NCBI RefSeq assembly: GCF_019334805.1
Contig: NZ_CP079822.1
Location: 1,922,001-1,986,000 of the forward strand
DNA length: 64,000 nucleotides
Direction of reading: 5' to 3'
From: Rothia mucilaginosa
GTDB lineage: Bacteria > Actinomycetota > Actinomycetes > Actinomycetales > Micrococcaceae
Position 1 is the first letter of the stretch, and every line of letters starts with the position of its first letter. Made by a program: the position numbers and the translations under genes. Under the pieces are notes generated by a model, which worked only from the letters and a program-made list of their open reading frames with translations, had not been told where the DNA came from and did no database searches. Shown here in pieces: positions 35,059 to 44,398 of this stretch.

Positions 35059-36240
35059 ATGAAGATTCTGCACACCTCCGACTGGCACCTCGGCCGCACC
35101 TTCCACCGCAGCCCCCTCACCCGCGAACACCAGCAGTTCATCGACGAACTGCTCGAATACGTGCACGCCGAAGGCATCGACACCCTCCTCATCAGCGGTG
35201 ACGTCTACGACAGCACCATCCCCACCGCCGAAAGCACCACCCTGCTCGACCAGGCACTCACCCGCCTCATGCGCGCTGGCGTGCACGTCATCCTCAGCTC
35301 CGGCAACCACGACTCCTTCCGCCGCCTCAGCTACGGCGCCGCGTTCTTCGAAGCCTCCGGCGTGCACCTGCGCACCAGCCTCGAAGACGCCACCCGCCCC
35401 GTCGAACTCACCGACGGCACCCAGCGCGTGCACGTCTACGCCATCCCCTACCTCGCGCCGCGCCTTCACGCCACCGCCCTCGGCGTTGACCCCACCCACC
35501 AGGCGGTCCTCGGCGCCGTCACCAACGCCATCCGCGCCGACGCCGCAGAACGACGCGCCCGCGGCGAAGGTGCCGACCGCATCATCGTCATGAGCCACGC
35601 AACCGTCAGCGACACCACCGGCAGCGCAGACACCACACCCCGCAGCGACTCCGAACGCGACATCAGCGTCGGCGGTATCGACTGGGTACCCGCCTCCCTC
35701 TTCGACGGCTTCGACTACGTAGCCCTCGGCCACATCCACAAGCGCTACCCCGTCACCCACACCATCCGCTACAGCGGCTCCCCGCTCGGCTTCTCATTCA
35801 GCGAAGAACACAACCGCAACGGCGCCTACCTCATCGAACTCAACCCCGGCGAAGAACCCACCATCAGCGGCCACGAATGGGCAACCCGCGTACATATGAA
35901 AACCCTGCGCGGCACCATGGAGCAGCTACTCAACAGCCCCGAACACACCGACTACGAACACGGCTACTACTGCCGCATCGAGCTCACCGACGAAACCCTA
36001 CCCGTCGGTGCCGTCGACCGCCTGCGCAGCCGCTACGAAACCATCTCCCACTTCAGCTACCGCAGCACCCAACCCGCCGCCGACAAACCCGCCGCCGCAC
36101 AACCCACCCGCGACGCCGACCCCGTCGACACCTTCGACCAATTCCACCAATACGTACGCAACCGCCCCCTCACCAGCGAAGAACGCGACGTCATCACCAC
36201 CCTCAGCGACCACATCAAAAGCCACAAGGACAACGCATGA
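35059..36240 (+). CDS. sbcD: DNA repair exonuclease SbcD (Mre11-like)
   Basis: A 393-residue nuclease subunit of the SbcCD complex, which cuts hairpins and protein-blocked DNA ends. The five phosphodiesterase motifs are visible: TSDWHLG (residue 5), SGDVYD (about 52), SSGNHD (about 83), MSHATV (about 177) and GHIH (about 226). The C-terminal capping region ends in a helical, charged tail. I take ATG 35059 (MKILHTSDWHLGRT); longer frames read through the repeat. The stop overlaps sbcC by 4 nt (ATGA), so the two are translationally coupled. Codons end mostly in C, unlike the second half of sbcC. Confidence 0.95.
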   Translation: MKILHTSDWHLGRTFHRSPLTREHQQFIDELLEYVHAEGIDTLLISGDVYDSTIPTAESTTLLDQALTRLMRAGVHVILSSGNHDSFRRLSYGAAFFEASGVHLRTSLEDATRPVELTDGTQRVHVYAIPYLAPRLHATALGVDPTHQAVLGAVTNAIRADAAERRARGEGADRIIVMSHATVSDTTGSADTTPRSDSERDISVGGIDWVPASLFDGFDYVALGHIHKRYPVTHTIRYSGSPLGFSFSEEHNRNGAYLIELNPGEEPTISGHEWATRVHMKTLRGTMEQLLNSPEHTDYEHGYYCRIELTDETLPVGAVDRLRSRYETISHFSYRSTQPAADKPAAAQPTRDADPVDTFDQFHQYVRNRPLTSEERDVITTLSDHIKSHKDNA

Positions 36241-39200
36241 TCCTGCACACCCTCGAATTCGAAGCCTTCATGGCATACCCCAAGCGCCAAGAAATCAACT
36301 TCGACACCCTCAACAGCGCCGGCGTATTCCTGCTCAACGGCCCCACCGGCGCCGGCAAAACCACCATCCTCGACGCCATCTGCTACGCCCTCTACGGCGA
36401 AACCAGCAGCGACCGCGAATCCGCCAAACTGCACTCCACCTACGCGGCACACAGCGGCACCAAACCGCGCGTGCTGCTCGACGTGACCCTCCACGGCAAG
36501 CGCCTGCGCATCGACCGCACCCCCGCCTACAACAAGCCCATCACCCGCGGCGCCCGCAAAGGCCAGATGCGCGAAGAAAGCGCCAAAGCAACCCTCGCCG
36601 AACTCGCACCCGGCGCCGACCCCGCCGACGAAAAAGCCTGGACCCCCATCTCCAGCAGCGTCGCCGAAGTCAACCGCACCATCGCCGAACGCACCCACCT
36701 GACCAAAGAACAATTCCTCAAAGTCGTACTCCTGCCGCAGGGCCAGTTCGCGCAATTCCTCAAGTCCAAGCCCAAAGAACGTAAAGAACTGCTCAAAAAG
36801 ATGTTCCCCGTCGAACACTACGAGCAGCTCTTCGCCGCACTCACCGAAGAAGCGAAAACCGCCCAGCAGGAAGTCGCCCAGGACGAAAACACCCAGCGCG
36901 GCTACCTTGAACGTGCCCGCGTAGAAATGCTCGCCCTGCAGGCGCTACTGGATGTTGCGGATCCGGACGCTGAAGATGCTGCAGGGGAGGGCTCCGCTAC
37001 CGAAGACCCTGTGGAGGCGGAGACTTCCGAACAGCTCACCGCTGAGAGTGTCACCGCCGAAACCCTCGACGCATGGGTCGCCGGCGGAGTAGAACGCGCC
37101 CGCGAAACCTCAGCACGCGAAAAGCAGGAGCAGCAGCGCCTCACCGACGAAGCCGACCAGAACACCCGCCTGCTCGCCGAACGCGCCCAGCTGCAGGCCG
37201 ACTGGCGCGAATACGAGCAGCTCTGCGAGCGCCGCACCCGCCTGACCGAACGCGCCGACGAACACAAGGCGCAGCGTGAAGAGCTGGCGCAGGCGCGTGC
37301 CGCCGCGCCCCTGCACGCACAGTACGCGCAGGTCCACGCCGAATCGCAGGCGCTTGCCGCCCGCCAGCAGGAGCAGGCAGCCTGTGCTTCCGCGCTGGAT
37401 GAGAACGGTCGTGCCCTGCTTGCGGCACTGCGCGATGAGAACATTTCGCCGGAGACCACCTTCCCTGAGGAGACCACCTTCGCCGCACTCCCTTCCCTCG
37501 AGCCCGCCGAGCAGGAAATCCAGCTCGAGGCGCTCCTTGACACCCTGCGCGCCCTGCAGAAGAAGGACGCGCAGCTCGCCGACGAGGAAGCCGCCGCAGC
37601 CGCCCTGCTGAAGCAGGCTCACTCCCTCGAACAGGATAAGTCGCGTGCCGAAAAGATGCTGAGCGACCTCACCGCCCAGGCCGAGCAGCTTGCCGAAGAA
37701 CTCGCCGGCTACAGCACTGCCGACGAGGAACGCACCCTTGCCGCGCACCTGGTCACCGAGGCGCAGCAGAAGCACGACGCCGCCCAGCAGATGCAGCAGA
37801 AGCTGGACGCCGCCTCCGCCGCGGTCGCAGCTGCCGAGAAGCAGAGCAAGCGCACCGCCACCGCCGAGCAGAAGGCGCAGGAAAAGTGGCAGGCTTCGGC
37901 TCAGCAGGCGCTCGCCGCGACGGAGGAGTTCAAGAACCTGCAGGTGTTGCGCCTCGCCCAGGCGTCCTCCCTGCTGGCGCGTGAGCTCAAGGACGGCGAA
38001 CCCTGCGCGGTCTGCGGCTCGGTCGAGCACCCCGCCCCCGCGCAGATTGCCGAGGGTGAGCAGCTGGTGGAGCGTGCCGACCTGGACGCCGCCAAGGAGC
38101 GTGAAGATAGGGCCCACCAGCAGGCGCGCACCCACGAACTGGCTAAGGACCGGGCGACCAAGGCACATCAGGAAGCCTCCGAGGCGCTTGCCGCCGCCCG
38201 CACCCAGTACGAGACCCTGGCGGCTCAGGGCGAGTGCGATGTTGAGCAGACTGCCGCCCAGCTGCAGCAGGCGCAGACCCGCCTCGCGCAGGCTCAGTCG
38301 CGCGTGACCGCGCGTGACGGCGTGCTGGTGAAGGTTGAGCGGGTGCGTGCCGAGCAGCAGAAGGCTCAGGAGGCGCTACGCACCATCGAGAGCGCGGCGG
38401 TTGAGGCTCAGACTCGTCACCGTGATGCTGCGGCGCGCTGTGAGGCGGCTGCGGCGCAGTTGGCGCCTGCTCGTGCGGCGGTGGGTTTTGCGCAGCGTGT
38501 TGAGGCTGTGGAGGGCTACCGTGTGGCGCATCAGCGTCTTGCTCGTGCGGTGTTGCTGTTGGGGCAGGCGCGTGAGCGTCATGCTTTGGCGGCGGCGCAG
38601 GCGCAGCGTCTGTTGGGCGAGTCGGCATTTGAGAGCGCTGAGCTGGTGCAGGCGGCGGTGCGCACCCCCGAGCGTGTTGATGCCCTGGAGCAGGCTGTTG
38701 CCGCGTATGAGTTGGAGCATGCCCGCCTCCTTGAGGGCTTTGGTCGTGAGGCGATTGTTGCGGTGGCGGCGCGTGCCGCCGCTGGTGAGCAGGCGCCGGA
38801 TGATCTGCAGGGTGTGCGTGAGCAGGTTGAGCAGTTGCGTGCGGCGGCGCACCGTTTGACTCTTCGTGAGGGTGAGCGGGAGAGCGTGCTGCGTTCTTTG
38901 CATGTGCTGCGTGGCGAGTATGCGGCGTTCCGTGCGAAGACGGCGCAGCGTTATGACCGTGCGCAGATGTTGGCTAACTTGGCGGCGGCTGCCCGCGGTG
39001 ATACGCTGGGCGGTTATGAGCATCAGGTTGACCTGGTCAGCTATGTGCTGGGTGCCGAGTTTGAGCGGATTCTGCAGTCGGCGTCGCTGCATCTGGACCG
39101 TATGAGTGAGGGCCGCTACGGCATGGTGTTCAGTGATCACCGTGCGAAGGGTAGCCGTTCCGGTGGCGGCCTGAACCTTGAGATTACTGACACCTGGACG

Positions 39201-39518
39201 GGTGAGCCACGTGAGGCGTCGTCGCTGTCCGGCGGCGAGTCGTTCTTGGCGTCGCTGTCGTTGGCGTTAGGTCTGGCGGAGGTCGTACAGGCGAATAACG
39301 GCGGTATCGAGCTGGATACCCTGTTCATTGATGAGGGTTTTGGCACGTTGGACGCCGAAACCTTGGACATGGTGATGGGCACGATCGAATCTCTGCGTGA
39401 TAGCGGCCGCACTATTGGCCTGATTTCGCATGTGGAGGAGATGAAGAACCGTATTCCGGCGCAGATTGTGGTGGAAAAAGGTCAGAACGGCTCGTCGGTG
39501 AGGGTAAACTCCTATTAG
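36237..39518 (+). CDS. sbcC: DNA repair ATPase SbcC (Rad50-like)
   Basis: A 1093-residue SMC-like ATPase, partner of SbcD. Seen: MILHTLEFEAFMAYP at the start, Walker A NGPTGAGKTT near residue 38, two long coiled coils rich in Ala, Glu, Gln and Lys, the zinc hook CAVC near residue 590, the ABC signature LSGGESFLASLSLALG near 1000, Walker B DTLFIDEGFGTLD near 1027 and a D-loop/switch His in LISHVEEM near 1060. The ATG overlaps the sbcD stop. An open frame runs upstream from 35877, but homology begins at this ATG. Third-position use changes within the gene: C-ending codons and GAA for Glu up to about 37.3 kb, then codons ending in G or T (GCG, CGT, GTG) and GAG from about 38.3 kb onward. Confidence 0.95.
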   Translation: MILHTLEFEAFMAYPKRQEINFDTLNSAGVFLLNGPTGAGKTTILDAICYALYGETSSDRESAKLHSTYAAHSGTKPRVLLDVTLHGKRLRIDRTPAYNKPITRGARKGQMREESAKATLAELAPGADPADEKAWTPISSSVAEVNRTIAERTHLTKEQFLKVVLLPQGQFAQFLKSKPKERKELLKKMFPVEHYEQLFAALTEEAKTAQQEVAQDENTQRGYLERARVEMLALQALLDVADPDAEDAAGEGSATEDPVEAETSEQLTAESVTAETLDAWVAGGVERARETSAREKQEQQRLTDEADQNTRLLAERAQLQADWREYEQLCERRTRLTERADEHKAQREELAQARAAAPLHAQYAQVHAESQALAARQQEQAACASALDENGRALLAALRDENISPETTFPEETTFAALPSLEPAEQEIQLEALLDTLRALQKKDAQLADEEAAAAALLKQAHSLEQDKSRAEKMLSDLTAQAEQLAEELAGYSTADEERTLAAHLVTEAQQKHDAAQQMQQKLDAASAAVAAAEKQSKRTATAEQKAQEKWQASAQQALAATEEFKNLQVLRLAQASSLLARELKDGEPCAVCGSVEHPAPAQIAEGEQLVERADLDAAKEREDRAHQQARTHELAKDRATKAHQEASEALAAARTQYETLAAQGECDVEQTAAQLQQAQTRLAQAQSRVTARDGVLVKVERVRAEQQKAQEALRTIESAAVEAQTRHRDAAARCEAAAAQLAPARAAVGFAQRVEAVEGYRVAHQRLARAVLLLGQARERHALAAAQAQRLLGESAFESAELVQAAVRTPERVDALEQAVAAYELEHARLLEGFGREAIVAVAARAAAGEQAPDDLQGVREQVEQLRAAAHRLTLREGERESVLRSLHVLRGEYAAFRAKTAQRYDRAQMLANLAAAARGDTLGGYEHQVDLVSYVLGAEFERILQSASLHLDRMSEGRYGMVFSDHRAKGSRSGGGLNLEITDTWTGEPREASSLSGGESFLASLSLALGLAEVVQANNGGIELDTLFIDEGFGTLDAETLDMVMGTIESLRDSGRTIGLISHVEEMKNRIPAQIVVEKGQNGSSVRVNSY

Positions 39519-39550
39519 GCATAAATTCGCTTCCGGGCCTCTGTTGTAGC

Positions 39551-41170
39551 ATGTCCGGCGGCTTATTCGTGAAAGAGATGATGACCTCGACACCTCAGGA
39601 CAGGGCACCGAATTCAACGTATCGTGTGGAACCTTCGGCTGATGCGCACACTAACGCATCCGCGCCGGAGGTTCCTCCGCGCACCATGAAGGTGGCGCCC
39701 GCCTCCGATGCGCCGGATAAGTTGCGTGCTTCGGGCACGGGTATTCCCACGGTTCCGGGTACGTCCCTGACGGATGTGGTGCGCAGTAACGACCACGTGT
39801 TGCAGGAGTTGCCGCCGCGACCGGTGCCGGCTGCGGATGAGGTGAACACGAACGCCTCGCTGCCGGATATTTTGCGTCAGCATTGGGCGTTGTTCCTGCG
39901 TAACGGTAAGGAGCAGCGTTACCATCTGCGCGGTGTGCTCCGTGATGAGGGGTTGGCCCGTAATGTGTTGACGATTCTGTTCCATATTCCGGCGGCTTCT
40001 TCGGCGTTTGCGCTGTATATTCTGTTGGCGAGCCACCTGGGTAGTGTGCATGATGGCGGCTATGCGGTGGCGGCGTTTGCTGGCGCGTATTCGGTGCAGA
40101 TTATGCTCGGCCCGATGCTGGTGCGTGCCCTGGGTTTGAGGGCGTTGCTGGCGATTACGTCGGTGCTGAATATTGCTGCGGTGCTGAATATGCTGGTCAT
40201 TGGTTGGCGTTTGACGGTTGACCCGAATAACGTGAGTACGACATACCATGCGCTCTCTTGCGTGGCGATGGGTTTTACGACTCCGCCGTGGACGCCGTTT
40301 GCGTTGGAGTCGCTGTACCGCCGCAACTATAAGTACAGTGATGTTCGCTTGTCGACAGCTGTTTCTTGGGGGACGACGGCGAACCTGTCGATGTACCCGC
40401 TGGCTGCTCTGCTGGTGCGGCTGGGCGATGCGTACCTCACCCCGAATCATGAGTATGCGGGCTTCTGGATCACGATGATTCTGGATGCGCTACTGTTCAT
40501 TGTGGTTCTGGCCGCGCCGATGTGGCTGCCGGATATTTCGCGTATTCGCATGTCTCCGCCGAAGAATCTGGTCCGTCCGAATAAGCAGACGGTGGTGTTG
40601 ATTCTTGGTCTGGTGCTGCTGGGTGCGTGTATGGGCGCGGTCGGTTCGGGTCTGCTGGGCTTCTCGCTGATTCACGGTTCGATGAACCTGTTCATGGCGA
40701 TGGTTGCGACCGGTACCGGCGCGATGGTGCTTGTGTCTTTCCCCGTGGTTTTGGGTGCCCGTTCGGTGAACCCGTGGCATGGCTGGCTGGCGAGTGGCGT
40801 TCTGCTGATTATGGCGGCGCTGTACTTGCCGGCGAGCGATGATACGTCCACGATTTTCTATGCGTTGGTGCTGTGTGGTGCGGTGCTGGGTGTGGCGTTT
40901 GGCGGTCATGAGCTGTGGCTGAACCGTTCGCTCAAGCATATTCCGGATGCTCAGGCGAGCTTCTTTACCCGTTCGATGCTGGGCGTTGGCATGGCGATGG
41001 GTAGCATGTGGGGCGGCTATATGGGCGATGCTCCGTATTACCGTAATGCGTTTATGGTCCCGGTGATTATTGCGACGCTGTATTTTGCGTTGGGTCATTT
41101 GTTTGGCTATTTGTGGCGTGAGGAGCATGAGGAGCAGCTGGCTCCTTTGGCTGAGACGGAACGCGGCTAG
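39551..41170 (+). CDS. MFS-like 12-TM transporter
   Basis: A 539-residue membrane protein. About 110 polar N-terminal residues rich in Pro, Ala and Ser (VPPRTMKVAPASDAPDK) are followed by about 12 membrane segments in two groups of six, with a basic loop between halves (SRIRMSPPKNLVRPNKQ near residue 335), as in major facilitator proteins. Visible segments include NVLTILFHIPAASSAFALYI and TVVLILGLVLLGACMGAVGS. I recognise no substrate motif. The start is uncertain: ATG 39551 gives the longest product, ATG 39578 or 39581 has GAAAGAG too close upstream. It begins 32 nt after sbcC with the same G/T-ending codon bias and ends at a strong terminator. Confidence 0.75.
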   Translation: MSGGLFVKEMMTSTPQDRAPNSTYRVEPSADAHTNASAPEVPPRTMKVAPASDAPDKLRASGTGIPTVPGTSLTDVVRSNDHVLQELPPRPVPAADEVNTNASLPDILRQHWALFLRNGKEQRYHLRGVLRDEGLARNVLTILFHIPAASSAFALYILLASHLGSVHDGGYAVAAFAGAYSVQIMLGPMLVRALGLRALLAITSVLNIAAVLNMLVIGWRLTVDPNNVSTTYHALSCVAMGFTTPPWTPFALESLYRRNYKYSDVRLSTAVSWGTTANLSMYPLAALLVRLGDAYLTPNHEYAGFWITMILDALLFIVVLAAPMWLPDISRIRMSPPKNLVRPNKQTVVLILGLVLLGACMGAVGSGLLGFSLIHGSMNLFMAMVATGTGAMVLVSFPVVLGARSVNPWHGWLASGVLLIMAALYLPASDDTSTIFYALVLCGAVLGVAFGGHELWLNRSLKHIPDAQASFFTRSMLGVGMAMGSMWGGYMGDAPYYRNAFMVPVIIATLYFALGHLFGYLWREEHEEQLAPLAETERG

Positions 41171-41237
41171 TTTAGGGCGCTGCTAGTTCCTTGCGGCTTG
41201 TTCCCTGCGGGCAGCTTGAGCGTGCCGAGCGCATGCT

Positions 41238-41288
41238 AAAAGGCGGATGCCCCGCCACCTTCTGCAGGTGGTGGGGCATCCGCCTTTT
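41238..41288. terminator. Very strong bidirectional terminator
   Basis: A 23-bp perfect stem from AAAAGGCGGATGCCCCGCC to its complement, loop TCTGC, between the convergent transporter and MBL genes. Confidence 0.92.
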
Positions 41289-41316
41289 GTGTACCGTGCT
41301 CGGTTTGTGGTGAGCC

Positions 41317-41358
41317 TCGGCGTGAGAACCTCAGTGTGAGAACTTCAGCGTGAGGCTA
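41317..41358. repeat. Three 14-bp tandem units near a stop codon
   Basis: TCGGCGTGAGAACC (41317-41330), TCAGTGTGAGAACT (41331-41344) and TCAGCGTGAGGCTA (41345-41358) end 5 nt before the stop codon of the convergent MBL gene. Confidence 0.85.
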
Positions 41359-41363
41359 CCGGT

Positions 41364-42011
41364 TTAGTGACCGCGCTTGATCCATGCCGGAAGCTCGGGT
41401 GCTTCCAGGCCGATGCCGGTGCTGTCGCCGTGGCCGGTGAGGACCGCGGTGGACTCGGGCAGGGTCAGCAGGCGGGTCGAGATCGACTCGATGATGGTGT
41501 CGAAGTCGCTGTAGGAGCGTCCGGTTGCGCCGGGGCCGCCGTTGAAGAGGGTGTCGCCGGAGAAGACGACGCCTTCGCTGTTCTCCCAGCTGAGGGTGGG
41601 TGCGTAGAAGCACACGGAGCCGGGGGAGTGGCCGGGGGTGGCGAGGACCTTCAGCTCGGTGTCGCCGATGCGCACTACATCGCCGTCAGCCAGTTCGTGG
41701 TCGAAGTCCCAGGAGGGGTACACCATTTCCCAGAGCACACGGTCTGCGGGGTTCAGGTAGACGGGTGCGCCGAAGCGTTCTGCCGCCTCCTTTGCGCTGC
41801 GGATGTGGTCGTCGTGGGCGTGGGTCAGCAGAATCTTCTCCACGGTGCGGCCTGCGACGGTGCGGGAGATCTTGTCGACGTCGTGGGCGGGGTCAATGAT
41901 GATCACGGAGGAGTCATTGCCGATAATCCAGACGTTGTTGTCGACGTCCCAGCAGCCGCCGTCGAGCGAGAAGGTGCCGGAGGTGACGACTCGTTCAATA
42001 CGTTCGCTCAC
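41364..42011 (-). CDS. MBL-fold hydrolase next to mscR
   Basis: A 215-residue glyoxalase II-like metallo-hydrolase. Metal motifs: THAHDDHIRSA near residue 63 (HxHxDH), TPGHSPGSVCF near 130 (third His), VFSGDTLFNGG near 153 (bridging Asp), and LTGHGDST near 195 (last His). Start ATG 42009-42011. It lies 9 nt after mscR in the same direction, an arrangement also known in mycobacteria (Rv2259-Rv2260). A likely job is thioester hydrolysis in mycothiol-linked formaldehyde removal, for example S-formylmycothiol; this is inference from the neighbour. Confidence 0.9.
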   Translation of the reverse strand: MSERIERVVTSGTFSLDGGCWDVDNNVWIIGNDSSVIIIDPAHDVDKISRTVAGRTVEKILLTHAHDDHIRSAKEAAERFGAPVYLNPADRVLWEMVYPSWDFDHELADGDVVRIGDTELKVLATPGHSPGSVCFYAPTLSWENSEGVVFSGDTLFNGGPGATGRSYSDFDTIIESISTRLLTLPESTAVLTGHGDSTGIGLEAPELPAWIKRGH

Positions 42012-42020
42012 GCTACGTTC

Positions 42021-43112
42021 CTAGAGTTCCACGACCGAGCGCAGCACGCGGCCGGTCTTCATGGTTTCGAATGCTTCGTTGACGTCTTCGAGGCGGATGC
42101 GCTCGGAGACGAAGCCGTCCAGGTCGAGGCGGCCGAGCAGGTACTGGTCCACGAATTCGGGGAAGTCGCGGGAGGGCAGGGTGTCGCCGTACCATGCGCT
42201 CTTGATGGAGCCGCCGCGGCCGAAGACCTCATCCAGCGGGACGTCCCAGGTGGTGCCGGGGGCGGGCACGCCGACGAGGACGACGCGGCCAGCCAGGTCG
42301 CGTGCCTCGAATGCCTGCTTGAAGGTGGGGGCGATGCCGACAGCGTCGATGACGAGGTCTGCGCCGAAGCCGCCGGTGAGTTCCTTGACTGCCTCGACGG
42401 GGTCGACCTTGGAGGAGTTCACAGTGTGGGTTGCGCCGTGCTCGCGTGCGCGTGCCAGCTTCTCTTCGTCGATGTCGACGGCGATGATGGTGGTTGCGCC
42501 ACCGAGCTGTGCGCCTGCGATTGCTGCGGTGCCGACGCCGCCGCAACCGATGACAGCGACGGACTCGCCGCGCTTGAGTTCACCGGTGTTCAGTACAGCG
42601 CCCAGACCTGCGGTGACGCCGCAGCCGAGCAGACCGATTGCTGCGTACTGTTCGGGGCTGATGTCAGCGGTGATCTTGGTGCACTGACCTGCTGCGACGA
42701 GGGTCTTCTCCGCGAAGGAGCCGATACCCAGCGCGGGGGTGAGCTCGGTGCCGTCCTCGAGGGTCATCTTCTGGGTTGCGTTGTGGGTTGCGAAGCAGTA
42801 CTGCGGCTGGCCCTTGCGGCATGCGCGGCATTCGCCGCAGACGGCACGCCAGTTGAGGATGACCAGGTCGCCGGGGGCGATGTTGGTGACGTCATCGCCG
42901 ACAGCCTCGACGATACCTGCGGACTCGTGGCCGAGCAGGTAGGGGAAGTCCTGGCCGACGCCGCCGGTGACGTAGTGGTGATCGGTCTGGCAGACACCGC
43001 AGGTGAGGACCTTGACGAGTGCTTCGCCCTTGCCGGGGTCGGGTACGTTGATGGTGGTGACGGTGACGGGTGCGTCCTGGGAGAGGGCTACGACAGCCTT
43101 AACCTTGTGCAT
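42021..43112 (-). CDS. mscR: S-(hydroxymethyl)mycothiol dehydrogenase
   Basis: A 363-residue zinc alcohol dehydrogenase of the class III type that oxidises the mycothiol adduct of formaldehyde with NAD+; related enzymes also reduce S-nitrosomycothiol. Seen: the catalytic-zinc region [14 protein letters not shown] near residue 37 and GHESAGIVE near 63, the structural-zinc Cys cluster in [15 protein letters not shown] near 92, the NAD-binding [14 protein letters not shown] near 190 and VDIDEEKL. Length and motifs fit the mycothiol-dependent subgroup rather than the glutathione one, as expected for an actinobacterium. It forms an operon with the MBL hydrolase. A GGAAC-like -35 upstream lacks a GTT at SigH spacing, so SigH control is not supported. 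Confidence 0.92.
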   Translation of the reverse strand: MHKVKAVVALSQDAPVTVTTINVPDPGKGEALVKVLTCGVCQTDHHYVTGGVGQDFPYLLGHESAGIVEAVGDDVTNIAPGDLVILNWRAVCGECRACRKGQPQYCFATHNATQKMTLEDGTELTPALGIGSFAEKTLVAAGQCTKITADISPEQYAAIGLLGCGVTAGLGAVLNTGELKRGESVAVIGCGGVGTAAIAGAQLGGATTIIAVDIDEEKLARAREHGATHTVNSSKVDPVEAVKELTGGFGADLVIDAVGIAPTFKQAFEARDLAGRVVLVGVPAPGTTWDVPLDEVFGRGGSIKSAWYGDTLPSRDFPEFVDQYLLGRLDLDGFVSERIRLEDVNEAFETMKTGRVLRSVVEL

Positions 43113-43295
43113 GCTGTTCCTTTGCTTGGGGATTGCGGTTGATGCTCAACAGCAGATGAGGTTCAACCGCAGATAAAGGTTTTTTGATACGTTCCATTCT
43201 ACGAGCAATGGAGCACCCGGCGCACGATAAAGCTGATAGTGAAGCGCCCCCGCGAATTTGACCTTTTATGACGTCGTCGCTTACCCCGCCGTTGT

Positions 43296-44315
43296 TTACT
43301 CTGCTGCTTCCACCTCAGCCGCCTCCACCTCAGCAGCAAAGGCGAGCGCACCGCGTCGGAACGCACCCGAGGTCAGCGCGTTGACGTGGTCGCGGCCGGG
43401 CAGGGAGATGAAGCGGTTGAGCGGGTTATCCTCGCGCACCATATCGTAGAGTTCCGCACCGTCTGCGGCGATGGTGTCCGCGTCACCGAGAACCACCGCA
43501 ACGGGTACGCGCGGATGCGCACCCGGGTGCCCCGCAGGCAGTTCCGGGGATCCGGCGCGCAGGGCGGGCACGTCGAAGAACGGGCCGAAGGGAATCCGCA
43601 CGAACTTCAGCAGTGCGTCGGGCTGAATGGGGGAGTTGTCAATGATTGAGGTGAAGGAGGCGATTGCCTCGTCGGTGGAGTCCGCCGCGGGGGTTTCTGC
43701 GCTCGCGGAGGCGCTGGTCCCCTCGTGCGCTTCGAGCATGGCGCGCAGGGTGATGAGGTGGTCGTGCAGGGGCAGGCCGCCCAGGGTGAGTGATGCGACC
43801 GCCTCCGGGTGGGTGAGGGCGAGTTCCCAGCCGACGCGGGCGCCGAAGGAAAAACCGATAACGTGTGCGCGGGGCTCCAGTTCAACGCCGAGGTCGTTCT
43901 CGGTGGCGACGGTGCGCAGCAGTTGGGCGAGCAGGTTGGTGTACAGGTGCATGGGGGTCAGCGGCTGACCTGCCGCGTCGACAGAGGGCACCGAATCAAA
44001 CGGAATTGCGCGGCTGCGCACGCCCGCGTTGTTGGGGAGCTTGCAGTCGATGGCGTGCATGGATTCGGGGTCTTTGAGGTATTCGTCTGAGTGGTAGGGC
44101 AGGCCAACAATCAGCACGGGGTATCCTGCGCGCAGGTATTGGCGGATCCAGCCGGTGCCGCCGTAGAGCTGTTCGCCGCGGGTGGCGAAGCCGTGAATCA
44201 TGAGGGCGGGCACGCGGCTTGTGAGCTGCTGCGGCTGGTAGAGGGTGTACTCGAGGTTGGGCAGGGTAACGCCGGGTACGGCAAAGGGCGCGGGAGAGAA
44301 ATCTGCACTGGTCAT
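43296..44315 (-). CDS. Alpha/beta hydrolase
   Basis: A 339-residue cytoplasmic alpha/beta-hydrolase-fold protein. The nucleophile elbow is GFSFGA near residue 156 (GxSxG), the acid is probably the Asp in VLGDADTIAA near 278, and the base the His in PGRDHVNAL near 308. The strand and oxyanion region PALMIHGFATRGEQLYGG lies near 36. The substrate is unknown. The last 13 residues (AAEVEAAEVEAAE) come from a 15-bp tandem duplication in the DNA at 43304-43335. It is 83 nt downstream of the BrkB-like gene on the same strand and may share its transcript. Confidence 0.85.
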   Translation of the reverse strand: MTSADFSPAPFAVPGVTLPNLEYTLYQPQQLTSRVPALMIHGFATRGEQLYGGTGWIRQYLRAGYPVLIVGLPYHSDEYLKDPESMHAIDCKLPNNAGVRSRAIPFDSVPSVDAAGQPLTPMHLYTNLLAQLLRTVATENDLGVELEPRAHVIGFSFGARVGWELALTHPEAVASLTLGGLPLHDHLITLRAMLEAHEGTSASASAETPAADSTDEAIASFTSIIDNSPIQPDALLKFVRIPFGPFFDVPALRAGSPELPAGHPGAHPRVPVAVVLGDADTIAADGAELYDMVREDNPLNRFISLPGRDHVNALTSGAFRRGALAFAAEVEAAEVEAAE

Positions 44316-44398
44316 ATGTCTATCTTAGTGACCAGCGCGGGATTTCTGTCCCACGCCCTTGAAAGGTTGAGGCGATACGCGCTCAGCTGAGCTGCCGC

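Noticed and set aside
43113..43210. SigH promoter for mscR
   Set aside because: GGAAC is present on the minus strand but GTT is 23 nt away, outside the 17-18 nt spacing.
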